Below, in pieces: positions 49,096 to 60,500 of a DNA stretch of 64,000 bases. The notes under the pieces were generated by a model, which was given only the letters and a program-made list of their open reading frames with translations, made no database searches and had not been told where the DNA came from. Every line of letters starts with the position of its first letter. Position 1 is the first letter of the stretch. The position numbers were made by a program, and so were the translations under genes. The stretch spans positions 13,836,001 to 13,900,000 of the forward strand of contig NC_059406.1 in assembly GCF_905220565.1 (NCBI RefSeq), read 5' to 3'. The stretch is from Melitaea cinxia. Lineage: Eukaryota > Arthropoda > Insecta > Lepidoptera > Nymphalidae.

Positions 49096-52000
49096 ATGGC
49101 AGAAAACTCCGAAAACTTAGATACCGCAAAATTAAAAGTTGTCCGATGTAGAGAATGGCTTCAAAACCAAAACGATCCCAAGAAACTATCCTTACAAAAT
49201 CAGAATGATATACAGTTTATAATTGAAACGAATGCACATAGAAAGAAGTTTTTATTATCAGCGGCAGATGATCATGCCACCGTACCGGCTGGCATCGATG
49301 AACCTTCTCTAGAACCACAGGCAGTTGTAAGTAAACAATAACTATTAACTAATATGGCTTATCAACTACTTGATACAAAGTTAACTTTTTCCTGTGATTT
49401 TCATGTATATACAGCCTATATTCTTTCTAGATAATGGGCTATTCAACACTAAAATAATTTTTATATTTGTATCAGTACTTCCTAAAATTAGCAACCATCC
49501 AAACAATGCTTTATAATGCGGATGTATATGGATATAGTATGGATGGAAATTGAGAATCTTTTATAATTGCTCAATTTATACAATGACAATTGTCAAAACT
49601 ATACAAAAAAGCATCATAAGTTAGGCTTAAAAAACGGATATAATAATGGCTGAGAATATTCGGACACTAGCATAACTCCAGTGTTTATCCAGCTTGACTG
49701 GTACTTCTTGAAAAAAATAAAGAAATCCCATAGACCTAACCTTAAAATTAGACCATTGGCATAATTTCATTCTGTGACGTCTCTAGCCCTTTGGTAGGTG
49801 CAGCCCCTTCGCTCTTGCAAACACCCACGCTCGATATTACTCTTCTTCAATAACCAATTTACAGTTTTTGGCAAGCAATAATAATATATTATTTATTTTT
49901 ACCATCTTTTACAGCCTTTACGTAAATTACGGCAAGAAAAGTTGCAAATGCTTTGCGAGTGGCAGTCATGCATGTGTTATTTTACAAACTACGAACAATT
50001 TCAAAAGCATGTCGCTAAACACGCTTCTGATTTGCATGTTATTGATGTAAATGGAAGTGGTAAGTAAAAAAAAAAAAATGAAAATTTGAGTTAGCAAGGA
50101 TCTGTTTGGTAAATTGTTATATTTAGAAACAACCTGGAAAGAATTAAATTAACAGTATTTTTTCTTCTTATGCCTATTATATGGCTATTTTTGGTAATAT
50201 ACAAGGATCAAAGAAATTTAATACTTAATTTGGTGTTTTAAATCATGTAATCTTATCTCATGTCATTGTTAAAACTCACTAAAATACTTATATATCATAT
50301 ACAGATATGATCACAATGTTAAAAAATAAATAACACATGTTTTAAAACATGGTCCATTTTAAAAAGGCTTCTGTAGTAAAATATTAATTTATATAAAAAG
50401 TTTACCTGTAAATTCTGTTATTAGCATGTTAAAGAAGCAGCAATATTCAATTTTAAAAATTGATTTCCTTTATTTTAAACATTAGATTTTTATTTTTCAG
50501 TAGAATATGTATGTTTATGGGATATATGTGGACATAAAACGTCAGATTTCAATGAAATGGTTCGTCATATAAATTACCACGCATATCACGCTAGGCTGCT
50601 AGCGATCGGCTTCAATGGACGAGCTACCTTGAAGTTAGAGAGGTGTAAGAAGGATTCCACTAAAAGAAATCAACTGCCCCCTTTAAAGAGTCCTCACTGT
50701 TGCATGTGGGTCGGCTGTTCTGAAAGTTTTAATTCTATACAGGTATCATTTGTTAATGATAAATTAATTTGTATCTCTGAATCGTCTCACTCATATGCCT
50801 TTTAATCCATGTAAAATAGGTGTTAGAACTTAATCTTAGAGACTTAATAGACATAACTACTAGTAATCATTTTGCTTATATGTATAGAGCAGTACTCATG
50901 AAACAAATATGATTTGATAATTTTTATTGTTTGCTCCGTTAGCAACCATTATTTAAATGAATAAATATATAGGTGTCCATGATAATTGGGACTGATAGCT
51001 ATACATGTTCGAAGTACATTGGGACAACGCACAAAGGGAACATCCAGACCACACATGGAAACTAAAAAACTACATTAGTTTAAATGTAACGATGAAGTCG
51101 TGTTTGAATAAGAACAAGATATCATAAACTTTGTCCGTAGAATATGGTTATACATCAGATCGCTGCAGTAATATTAGTAAAGCAAGTTGTTACTATTGAT
51201 ATTTTATTTGTTTCAGGCATTCTTTGATCATGTGAAAGCACATATATATTATTCGGATGAGTTTCTCTGTTCCTGGGCTGGTTGCGGAGCTGTATTTCCA
51301 AGACGAGTGTTACTCACAATGCATGTACGTTCTCATACTAAAGAACGACTCATTGCTTGCTTCCATTGCGGACACCATTTTGCTTGTAATAGAAAATTGA
51401 GTGATCATCTGCTTAGACAGGTAAGGTATTATTTATTATGGTATTCATGGTATTTTAATAAAAATTTAGAGTTTAAATATTTATTCCTTGCCTATGTGAA
51501 AAAAGTTTATTAAACTGACTTTTCTACTGGTGTTAGGTACAGGCAGTAAGAATTGGCTGTATATTAGGAAGTTGAAACAATATGGTGTATTGTTGAATCA
51601 ATTCTTAAAAACATATTTTTCGAAACCCATTTTTGCAAAGCCTTGCAAGGAATATGAATAGAATTTTTTTTACTATGAATTAATTTTATAAAATTGTATT
51701 AATTTTCCTTTCCAGAACGTGCACCCGGGGACGGGCTTCGAGTGCAGCATGTGCGGGCTGCCGTGCGCCAGCGCGTACCTGACGCGCGAGCACGAGCGCC
51801 AGCACGTGTCCGCCTACGCGTGCGCGCTGTGCGACATGTCCGCGCCCTCGCCCGCCGCGCTGGCGCACCACGCGCGCTACCGCCACCTCGCCGACCACAC
51901 GCGCTCGCACGCCTGCCCGCACTGCCCCTACAGGTGCGTACCTGACGCGCGAGCACGAGCGCCAGCACGTGTCCGCCTACGCGTGCGCGCTGTGCGACAT

Positions 52001-53403
52001 GTCCGCGCCCTCGCCCGCCGCGCTGGCGCACCACGCGCGCTACCGCCACCTCGCCGACCACACGCGCTCGCACGCCTGCCCGCACTGCCCCTACAGGTGC
52101 GTACCTGACGCGCGAGCACGAGCGCCAGCACGTGTCCGCCGTAGTGGCGCACTTTACAATCACGCCTCTATTTCAACGATTTAATATATGTTGTCAAAAT
52201 GGTGTGGATAATTCACACTTACTCTGAACCCTCTCCCCCATTTTTATATCTCGTCACGCTAAACAACCGCCCTTTTTTTTACGAATTTTATAATCAGCTG
52301 CAAACTTATGTTTCGCATCATCGCTTGATATCCAGCTCGAAGGACCAAGAAAATTATATTGCAATTTTATGTCAACAATCTTATGAATATTTTCTTAAGT
52401 AATCATATATTTTTCTAGAGCTGTAACAAAATGGGATCTTCTCAAACATATCCCAACTCACACACGAAAGAGAAAACGTAAAAGGGGTAAAGGTGATAGT
52501 GATGTAGAAATATCAGAAGAAAATTCAGACGGTGAGAAGAGAGAACTTTCAGAAGAAGAAGAAGAAGTAAAAAAGAAGGTTAAAAAGAAGTACGCGTGTC
52601 ACATGTGTCCTGAGAAAGAAGTGAAAGTTTTCTCAAGAGGAACAAGATTAACTACGCATCTTGTTAAAGTTCATGGCGCTCAGTGGCCCTTTGGTCACAG
52701 TAGATTTAGGTATGTAAAGTTATCTTTTCTAAGTTGATTCTTTGATCTCTTGTCCACCTCCACATATCAGGATATAATAGGAAGGTTATGTCTATGATAC
52801 TAGGATTTAGTGTGCACTAAATATTGATTTGAGATTGACTAAGTCTAGGTTGCTGGATAATACTAGGTGTGCAATACCTGTTATTATTATCATGGCTTCC
52901 AAGGAGAAATTTATTTTTTATTAAAACTAATGGTAATTTTGTCATCAATTTTATATACAGTTCCTAGCTCTTATTTAAAATTAAAATTTAATCTTTATTT
53001 CTAGGTACTGATTAGATTCCAAAATTATTAATTGTTATTAATTATATTTTAAAGGTATCAGATAAGCGAAGATGGTATGTACCGTTTAACGACAACTAGA
53101 TTTGAATTCGAAGATGTTTCAAAGAAAATCGTCGATGGCTACAGTTGGCCCAAAGAATCTCTAACCAATGAATTTGAATTTGATCTCAAAAGGACCGCCG
53201 ACGCCACTGAAACTTCACCGCAGAAATTTGAAATTACGCTTAAAAATAATAAAACTAGCGAAAGTAGTGACAAAAATAAGGAAAATATGGATACAAGTGA
53301 TGATAAATCCAAGAATTCGGTTGAAATTATGATGTGTGATGTAGATGAGGATGGTAACATAATAAGTACTGAAACAATACAATCTGATGTTGTCTATACG
53401 TGA
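49096..53403 (+). CDS. Zinc-finger protein, histone H4 transcription factor (HINFP) type
   Basis: Seven exons: 49096-49326, 49915-50059, 50501-50742, 51217-51420, 51716-51933, 52419-52709, 53055-53403. All GT-AG phases agree, giving about 559 residues. An N-terminal acidic/helical part (MAENSENLDTAKLKVV) is followed by a run of C2H2 fingers: CEWQSCMCYFTNYEQFQKH, CLWDICGHKTSDFNEMVRH, CCMWVGCSESFNSIQ/AFFDH, CSWAGCGAVFPRRVLL, CFHCGHHFACNRKLSDH, CSMCGLPCASAYLTREH, CALCDMSAPSPAALAHH, CPHCPYRAVTKWDLLKH and the late CHMCPEKEVKVFSRGTRL. It closes with GHSRFRYQISEDGMYRL, the conserved segment after the last finger of HINFP, then an acidic tail. The family activates histone H4 genes at the G1/S transition; that role is inferred here. 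Exon 5 is strikingly GC-rich, and its 3' part with the donor is tandemly duplicated into the intron. Confidence 0.9.
51773..52141 (+). repeat. Exact 163-bp tandem duplication at the end of HINFP exon 5
   Basis: Copy 1 51773-51935, copy 2 51936-52098 and a 43-bp partial third copy 52099-52141, identical by eye. The unit includes most of exon 5's second half and its donor CAG/GTGCGT, so two donors exist (51934 and 52097). 163 is not a multiple of three: use of the second donor would shift the frame, while the first donor gives the conserved CPYRAVTKWDLL junction. Confidence 0.9.
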
Positions 53404-53514
53404 TAGTATTTCTATATCTTAGAATGTATCTTAACTGTACCTTCCTAAACTCATCTTAGCGTTAAAAATTATATGTTTTTTAATGAATTTGTTGTAGTTA
53501 AAGTGAAGGTACCA

Positions 53515-53580
53515 TTGATTTGGAATATAGATTCTGCAGAGAAGTATCGGCAAGAAATCCCACAGTTACTCTTTTAAAAG
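53515..53580 (+). repeat. Short dispersed repeat in HINFP 3' UTR
   Basis: Matches 27945-28010 (agattctgcagagaag, 'atcggcaagaaa', 'agttactctttt'). Confidence 0.6.
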
Positions 53581-53909
53581 AACTGTTTTAAATTTTGGAC
53601 TACGCTTAGAGTTTATGTTGGACATAACACTTTCAAATGCCATATTGGATAATGAATAATCCTGTTTTGCTATCCCCACGAGCTGTAAAAAGGTTATAAA
53701 ACCAAAAAAAAACCCAGACTAATGCATGTTTATCTCGGCCAACATTATCCTGTACGGCTTGAATGGATATTGGAATTGATACAAAATATTTTTTGGTAAT
53801 TATTAATAAGTAATGTGATAATAGTTATAAGGTTTATTCTAACTGTTATTAGGTATTGTCCTATTTTATTAATGAATTTCTTCACTATTTTGAATAATTT
53901 ACTTTTTTA

Positions 53910-53915
53910 AATAAA
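53910..53915 (+). terminator. HINFP candidate poly(A) signal
   Basis: AATAAA about 510 nt after the stop codon, the clearest signal downstream. Confidence 0.5.
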
Positions 53916-53938
53916 ATCAACATTATTTTAACAAGCTT

Positions 53939-53944
53939 TTTATT
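53939..53944 (-). terminator. Polyamine oxidase candidate poly(A) signal
   Basis: AATAAA on the minus strand about 600 nt after the oxidase stop, 24 bp from the convergent HINFP signal. Confidence 0.4.
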
Positions 53945-54109
53945 TATCTGATTACAACATTCATAAAGTTTAAAAAAATATTTAATAAAATGGGTGCAAA
54001 AATGGTAGAAATAATCCAACACCAGTTATTATATTTATCGTTTTTGGAAAAGAAATGTAGACATATACAAACTGCTCATTTCCAGTACATCTGTAGTCTA
54101 GGTAGGACA

Positions 54110-54345
54110 ACGATATTATTATGATCCAGATTCATCTTGATACTGTCGTGCTGTGATATGTGATTGATACTATACTGCCGTATATGACATTGCATACTGA
54201 CATAATTATGTACTGAACTATCATGATATTGTCGTACTAGGACACTACTGTCATACGCACTGAACTATTATGAAAGTGTCGTACTATGACACTATACTCC
54301 ATATGTCACTGTCATGACATTGTAATACCATAGTCAGCACTATAT
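54110..54345 (+). repeat. Imperfect short tandem repeats
   Basis: Loose ~60-bp repeats built from ctgaactat, gtcgtact, gacacta and gtcatac words. It lies in the presumed oxidase 3' UTR or just beyond. Confidence 0.45.
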
Positions 54346-54538
54346 ATTGAATAATAATAATGTACTACAATGATAATATTTGCCCAGGCCTTATTATACT
54401 TTAGCCAAGCGATAGAAAATTGATTGTTTAAACAGTTGCTATCGCTAAAAAGTTAATAATCTGTAAATTTTCTGATTTTTGCGATTAGGTTTACGGAAAT
54501 GCGTAGTTAGTATGTGATTACATTTTTATGTTAAAAAA

Positions 54539-57500
54539 TTATTTTTTAAAACACGATATCAGTCTCTCGGCTTCTCTAAACCCTGACTCCACAGCCCCGT
54601 GTACTCCTGAGTAATGGTGATATGAAGTGGCTTCACCAGCGAAACAAGCGACGGGGAAATCGTTGCCATGATACAATGGTTCAGACAAAATGGCCGAACT
54701 TCCGCCTTTCTCTTCAGTGGCAACACTGCGGTATGAATACGATCCTCTGGTTAGAGGGTTTGATGCCCATTGTGTCCTGAAATAGAAGAATTTATCGTGT
54801 TACTAATGTTACCATGACCTTTTAATTATGTTGCTTACATAATTATGTTAAGATTATTTCTGAGTTAGGAATAGTGTAAGTAATGGTTACATGTACATTT
54901 TCATAATTTATTGTCAATATATTCTCTATTGTCTGTTAAAAATCACTATCTATACTATATTATAAAGCTGAAGATTTTGTTCGTTTGTTTGAACGCGCTA
55001 ATCTCTAAAACTACTGGTCCGATTTGAAAAATTCTTTCAGTGTTAGATAGCCCATTTATCGAGAAGGCTATATATCATCACGCTAAGATAAATAGGAGCG
55101 GAGCACCACTGATGAAGGTTTCAAAATCGGGCACTGCGTAAACAAGTTTCGCAAAATCGTGTATGACAGAATTGTTCCTATTCCACGCGGACGCAGTCAG
55201 GCAGAAGCTAGTTAATGATATAACCGCCATTGCACTTTTACACCAGTTACAATATTGTTATTGACTTTGATGTTATTCTGAATGTGCAATAAAGATTGAA
55301 TAAATAAATAAACATACAATAATTTTGTTTGATTAAATGATTGGCTATTTTTCCACAATTGTTTAAAAAAGTTACCTCAATATTGACTTTACAGGCGCCA
55401 TCTTATTTATTTATTTATTTATTTATTTTATAGGCAATCCGACAGCGTTATGCTACAATAGTATGTTACAATATAATGTACAAATATGGCCAAAATAGGA
55501 TCACACTGATATATAAAAATATTAATCTTTATAAAATACATAACTAGACACTATATTTAAAAAAAATAACAGAAAGTAGTAAAAAGTAAACGGCTATGTT
55601 CCATCCCATCCACTGCAGTTAGAGGTGAGTGTAAGACATGAAAAGGTGAATGCGTGTTCGTGTAGGTGTGTGCATGTAAGACGAAGGTGTATTAGTGTGG
55701 GTTTGTGTGTAAATCTGTAGGTGCTGGTTTTGAATATTTTAGATGATACTACGAAAAATGCATCATTTTGATTTCTTTTTTAAGTGCCGTCTTCGTTCTT
55801 AGGTGAAACAGGTCTAAGTTTGGATACTGCGTGTTGTACGTATTGACAATACGGCAGAGGACCGAGTTACGTGCGTAATTAGTTTTTACTCGAGGTGTAT
55901 GGAACAATGGTTTAATATGTCTAGAGCGTCTTGATGGTATTCGGAATTCAATCTGGGATAGAAGCTCACTGCAATCTATTTTCCCACTCACGATATCATG
56001 TAATAAGATAATATCGTACTGCTTACGACGTTGGGATAGGGATTCAATTTGGTAGTGTTTACATGATTCAACATAGGTGGGACAGGTTCTGTAACTTTTG
56101 AAATTTAAAAGTTTTATAAATTTTTTCTGGAGTGATTCAATCCTGTCGATGTGTACATTGTATACAGGGGCCCATATACTACAAGCGTATTCCAGTATAG
56201 TTCGAACGAAGCAGAAATATAAAATTTTGATACAACCTATATTTTTAAATGTGTTGCAAACTCGTGATATGAAACCTAGTTGACTATATGCTTTAGAAAT
56301 TATTCTATCGATATGATTTACAAAAGTCATTTTGGAATCTAGTATCACCCCTAGGTCTCGAACAGAGTCGACTTTTACGATGGGGACATTGTTTATAGCA
56401 TAAGTATATAATATTGGATTCTTTTTACGAGTGAAAGTAATTTGATGACATTTAGCTGTGTTTACAGTGATACGATTAGTTAAATAATATATGTATAGAT
56501 TATTTAGGTCATGTTGTATTTTGTGGCAATCAGTGATGTTATTAATTTTTAAATAAATTTTTTTGTCGTCAGCAAACATTATAAATTTAGAGTAAGTTAA
56601 ACATGAACCAATATCGTAGAGATACGCATTGTAGAGTAATGGGCCCAGTATAGACCCCTGAGGTACTCCAGAAATAACTGAAACGTAAGAACTTTGCACT
56701 CTTCCCAAAGTTATGGCTTGACTCCTATTTGTTACGTACGAGCTTATCCATCTAAAAAGGTCACCTCTTATACCCAGGGCATGCAACTTGTGTAACAGAA
56801 TTACGTGATCAACCCTGTCGAACGCCTTTTCAAAATCTGTGTATATAGCGTCAACTTGAATACCACTATCCATTGAGCGAAAGATGTAATCTGTGAATAC
56901 CGTTAAATTGCTTACAGTAGAACGCCTCTTCATAAATCCATGTTGCTCATCCGGGATCGAAGAAAGAATTAACGGACTTATAGATTCGTATACTAATTTT
57001 TCGAAGATTTTACAAAATAAATTTAATTTTGAGATTGGCCGATAATTCTCAATCCGACCACGGGAACCACTTTTATGAATGGGTATAACTAACGCTTCTT
57101 TCCAGATACTAGGAAAAGTGCCAAAAACGTTTAAAGAAAGATTAAAAATTAAAGTCAACGGCTTAGCTAGGCAAGAAGCACAGTTTTTTATAAACGTTGG
57201 AGGGATCTTATCACTACCTGGGCCCTTGTTAAGATCAATATTTTTTAGTAATTTTAAAACCACATCCTCAGAGAAGCTTAGCGTATGAATTGTATCAGTT
57301 GATTCTGCTAGTGGTGGGAGATTATATTGAGAAGCTGGTTTTTGAAATACACTCTCGAAAAAATGGCTGAAACCTTCGCAGGCGTCCGCTTCACAGCGGT
57401 AAGAATTATCACCTAATGTGAGTACGTTGGGGTATCCTGTGTTGTTGCTACGTAATGTTTTTAAGTATGACCACAGGTATTTAGGGTTCCTCTTAAGATT

Positions 57501-60500
57501 TATTTGTATATATTCTTGATACGAATCGTAACATTTTGCTTGGATTTTCTTTTGTCGCCTACGTAGAATAGAAAACTCATCGTAGTCTCTGGGATTACCG
57601 TGCCGAATCCACCGCCTATGCGCTCGGAGTTTGTCATTTATTACGCGTATTAAGGGTCTTGAATACCAAACGGGAAATTTATCTGTCTTGTGGAATGATT
57701 TTTTTGGTACGAAATCATGTATGACTTTATTAATAATTTGGTAAAATTTTTGAGTTATTTCGTCTATGTTATTTCCCTGAAGTATTGTGTGCCAGTCAAC
57801 GTTGCGTAGAAAGTTATTGATTTCGTAGTAGTCGGCTTTAAAGAAGCAATACTTTATAAAAGATTCGCGTTTAATACAAGGCAACATAAGATCCGGTGCA
57901 TTTAAATTCAAAGATGGGTGATAGCTATCCTCAGAGACTAACGCAGTAGAAGAACGAGAAACATCAATGTGGGTATCACTAAATATTAAATCCAAAATAT
58001 TATTACATTTATTAATACATAAATTATATTGACAAAATCCAGATAGGTTACATGAGTCGATTAAATAATCAGTCGCTAATTGTAAGTCCGTAGAAACGCT
58101 TCTTTGGGTCGTGTGGCCCGATGGTGACCACGTAATATGCGAGATATTGAAATCTCCCCCTATGATAAAATGATCGTTAGGATGTAAAGATACGATATTA
58201 GTTAGCTGACGCGTAAAATTGTTAAGACGCTGGACGTGATTATCGTCAGGTGGAATATATACTACACATATATGTAAGTTGCGCTTATCGCGAGCGTCCA
58301 GTGCAGTCGCTGCGACAGTCGTCCAAAGGCACTCGACGCCTGCGCATGCCCAGTCAGGACGCTCGCGCGCGCGCAATTTCTGCTTTATACACAGCATGAC
58401 ACCGCCACCGTGCTTTTTGGAAGATGTAGATTCGTTACGATCGCATCGGAATAGGTCGTAGCGGTCATCGCACAGTTCACCCTTATAGAAACCCTCTTTA
58501 AGCCATGTTTCAGTGATAATCACAACGTCGTGATCACATGTTAATAGATTATTTCTGAATTGCACAGTTTTTGTACGTAAGCCCCGTACGTTTTGATAGA
58601 AAAAGCTTAACTGAGGCATTGGGATATTTTTATTATGTAATAAAATGTAGTTTGTTTTACTTTGATCGCATTCGAGTTAAAATATACATGATTAAATGAG
58701 TGCAGGTTACTTACATACAGTGAGATGAACGTGGGAGCTGGAACATTACATTTTAAGTATAAATATTTTTTCCCTTTTAGTGCGTTTAGTAAATTACTAC
58801 AGAGTAGTATATCAAATCGCTGATAACAAAAGATGCAATTTTCATTTATACGATAAGCACGGATCATGATATTTGTGTAGATGCAGTGTAAATGTGAATC
58901 AATGCGTTGTGTGATGTACAAGAGTAGTGTATGCGTATGTGTTTTAGAATGTATATATAATTTTGAGGTATAATGTGACGTGGTGTAAGGTGTGTGCCTA
59001 CAGCGGAGGGATAAGACTAAACAACAATAAATAACACATAGTGAGTACGACTTCATTTTACATAAAACGACAATAGGGACCGGAATAAGCATCAATACTA
59101 TAATATTTTCTGCAAATCCTTTTCTGTAGCTATGGTTATGACAGGAGATTCTTCGTTTTTTCTCAGAAAAATGTTACAATTCCTTATCCAGGTGAATTTA
59201 TACGACCTTTCCTTAGCACGGATTTTTACGGCGTTGAAAAGTTGTTTATTTTCGGGGGTTAGGTGTTCATTAACAAATAATTTCCTGTCAGGACCGGCCA
59301 AGTTTAGATTTTTGGTACTAATCCCCCTCGCCCTACGCAGTCCCGCGATAATTTGGTCCTTCAACATCCTACTCTGAAGTGTTGCAACGATTGGTTTTGG
59401 TCGGCCTTCGACTTTACGCATAGGCTGAACGCGGTGAGCAGACTGAATTTGATCTGGCTGAAGTTGGACCCCGGCGTGATTGGCGATTTTCGTAACAAGT
59501 TCAACCGGTGACTCGCCAGCGGTTTCGGGAAGTCCTACGATTTCAATGTTGAGGAGTCTCGCTTTTTGTTGCTGTTTACTGAACTGTCCCTGCAGTTCTG
59601 ACAACTTGTCTTCTGTCTGTAGTATATTATTTCGTAATGTAGCAAAGTCTTTCATCAGGGATTCATGTTCGTCCAGTAATTTCGAGTGAGACTCCTCAAG
59701 GAGATCATACTTAGCAGTTACAGCCACTAGCTCTTTGCGGATTTCTGTGAGTAACGTATTTTTTAAGTCGTTAATTATTTCGATTTTCAGCAGGCTAAGT
59801 TTGGAGTCCATCATAGAGCCTATACGGGATATTAAATCTGAATCTTCCATGGCCTGAGCAGCAGGTGTAAGGGCTGGGGGCAGAGCGGTTTTCGGTGTTG
59901 GTGATGCAGATTGAGCCTGTACTGACGATGCAGGGGCTGGTGGTGGCGGGTCCAACAGCGTCGCCGTCACGCCATCCCTATTAATTGTTGTTTTCGAGGC
60001 TGTGCGCACCGGCGTGTTGCTGTTATCCCCGACTTTACGAGAGCTTGCCACGCACAAGGGGCACTTCCACTGAGACCTTGACAAATCATTGCTGAAACCG
60101 ACACAGTCCGAATGATATAGGCGCGTACAATGGGCACACTTGATACGCTTTTGTGATACCGTTATGGTGATCTTGCAGGCCTCACAGATTCCAGCCATTA
60201 TTGTAATTTGTAAGAGTTTATATTAAACGTACACTAAGCACAATAAACAACGTCTGCAACGATCGAAATGGCGGGTACGTAGGCACCACTATACACAATT
60301 CCGAATAACACCTTATTATCGATCTTCTGAAGAAATCCCAATATCACAATCGAGTCCCGTAGTATTCGTTAGGAAAAAGTTCTGATAGTTAGTTGGTTAA
60401 ACACACTATTCGCTTAGTTTACTAGTTTTTAGCAGAGATGATATCAAACACAACCGTTCACTTTTAAGGTGGGTAGCCGAAAAAAAGATCTAAAATTCTA

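Noticed and set aside
51699..52163. Long overlapping ORFs on both strands in the HINFP exon 5 duplication
   Set aside because: They come from GC-rich sequence without stop codons and from reading through the exon donor; only the spliced finger frame matches the family.
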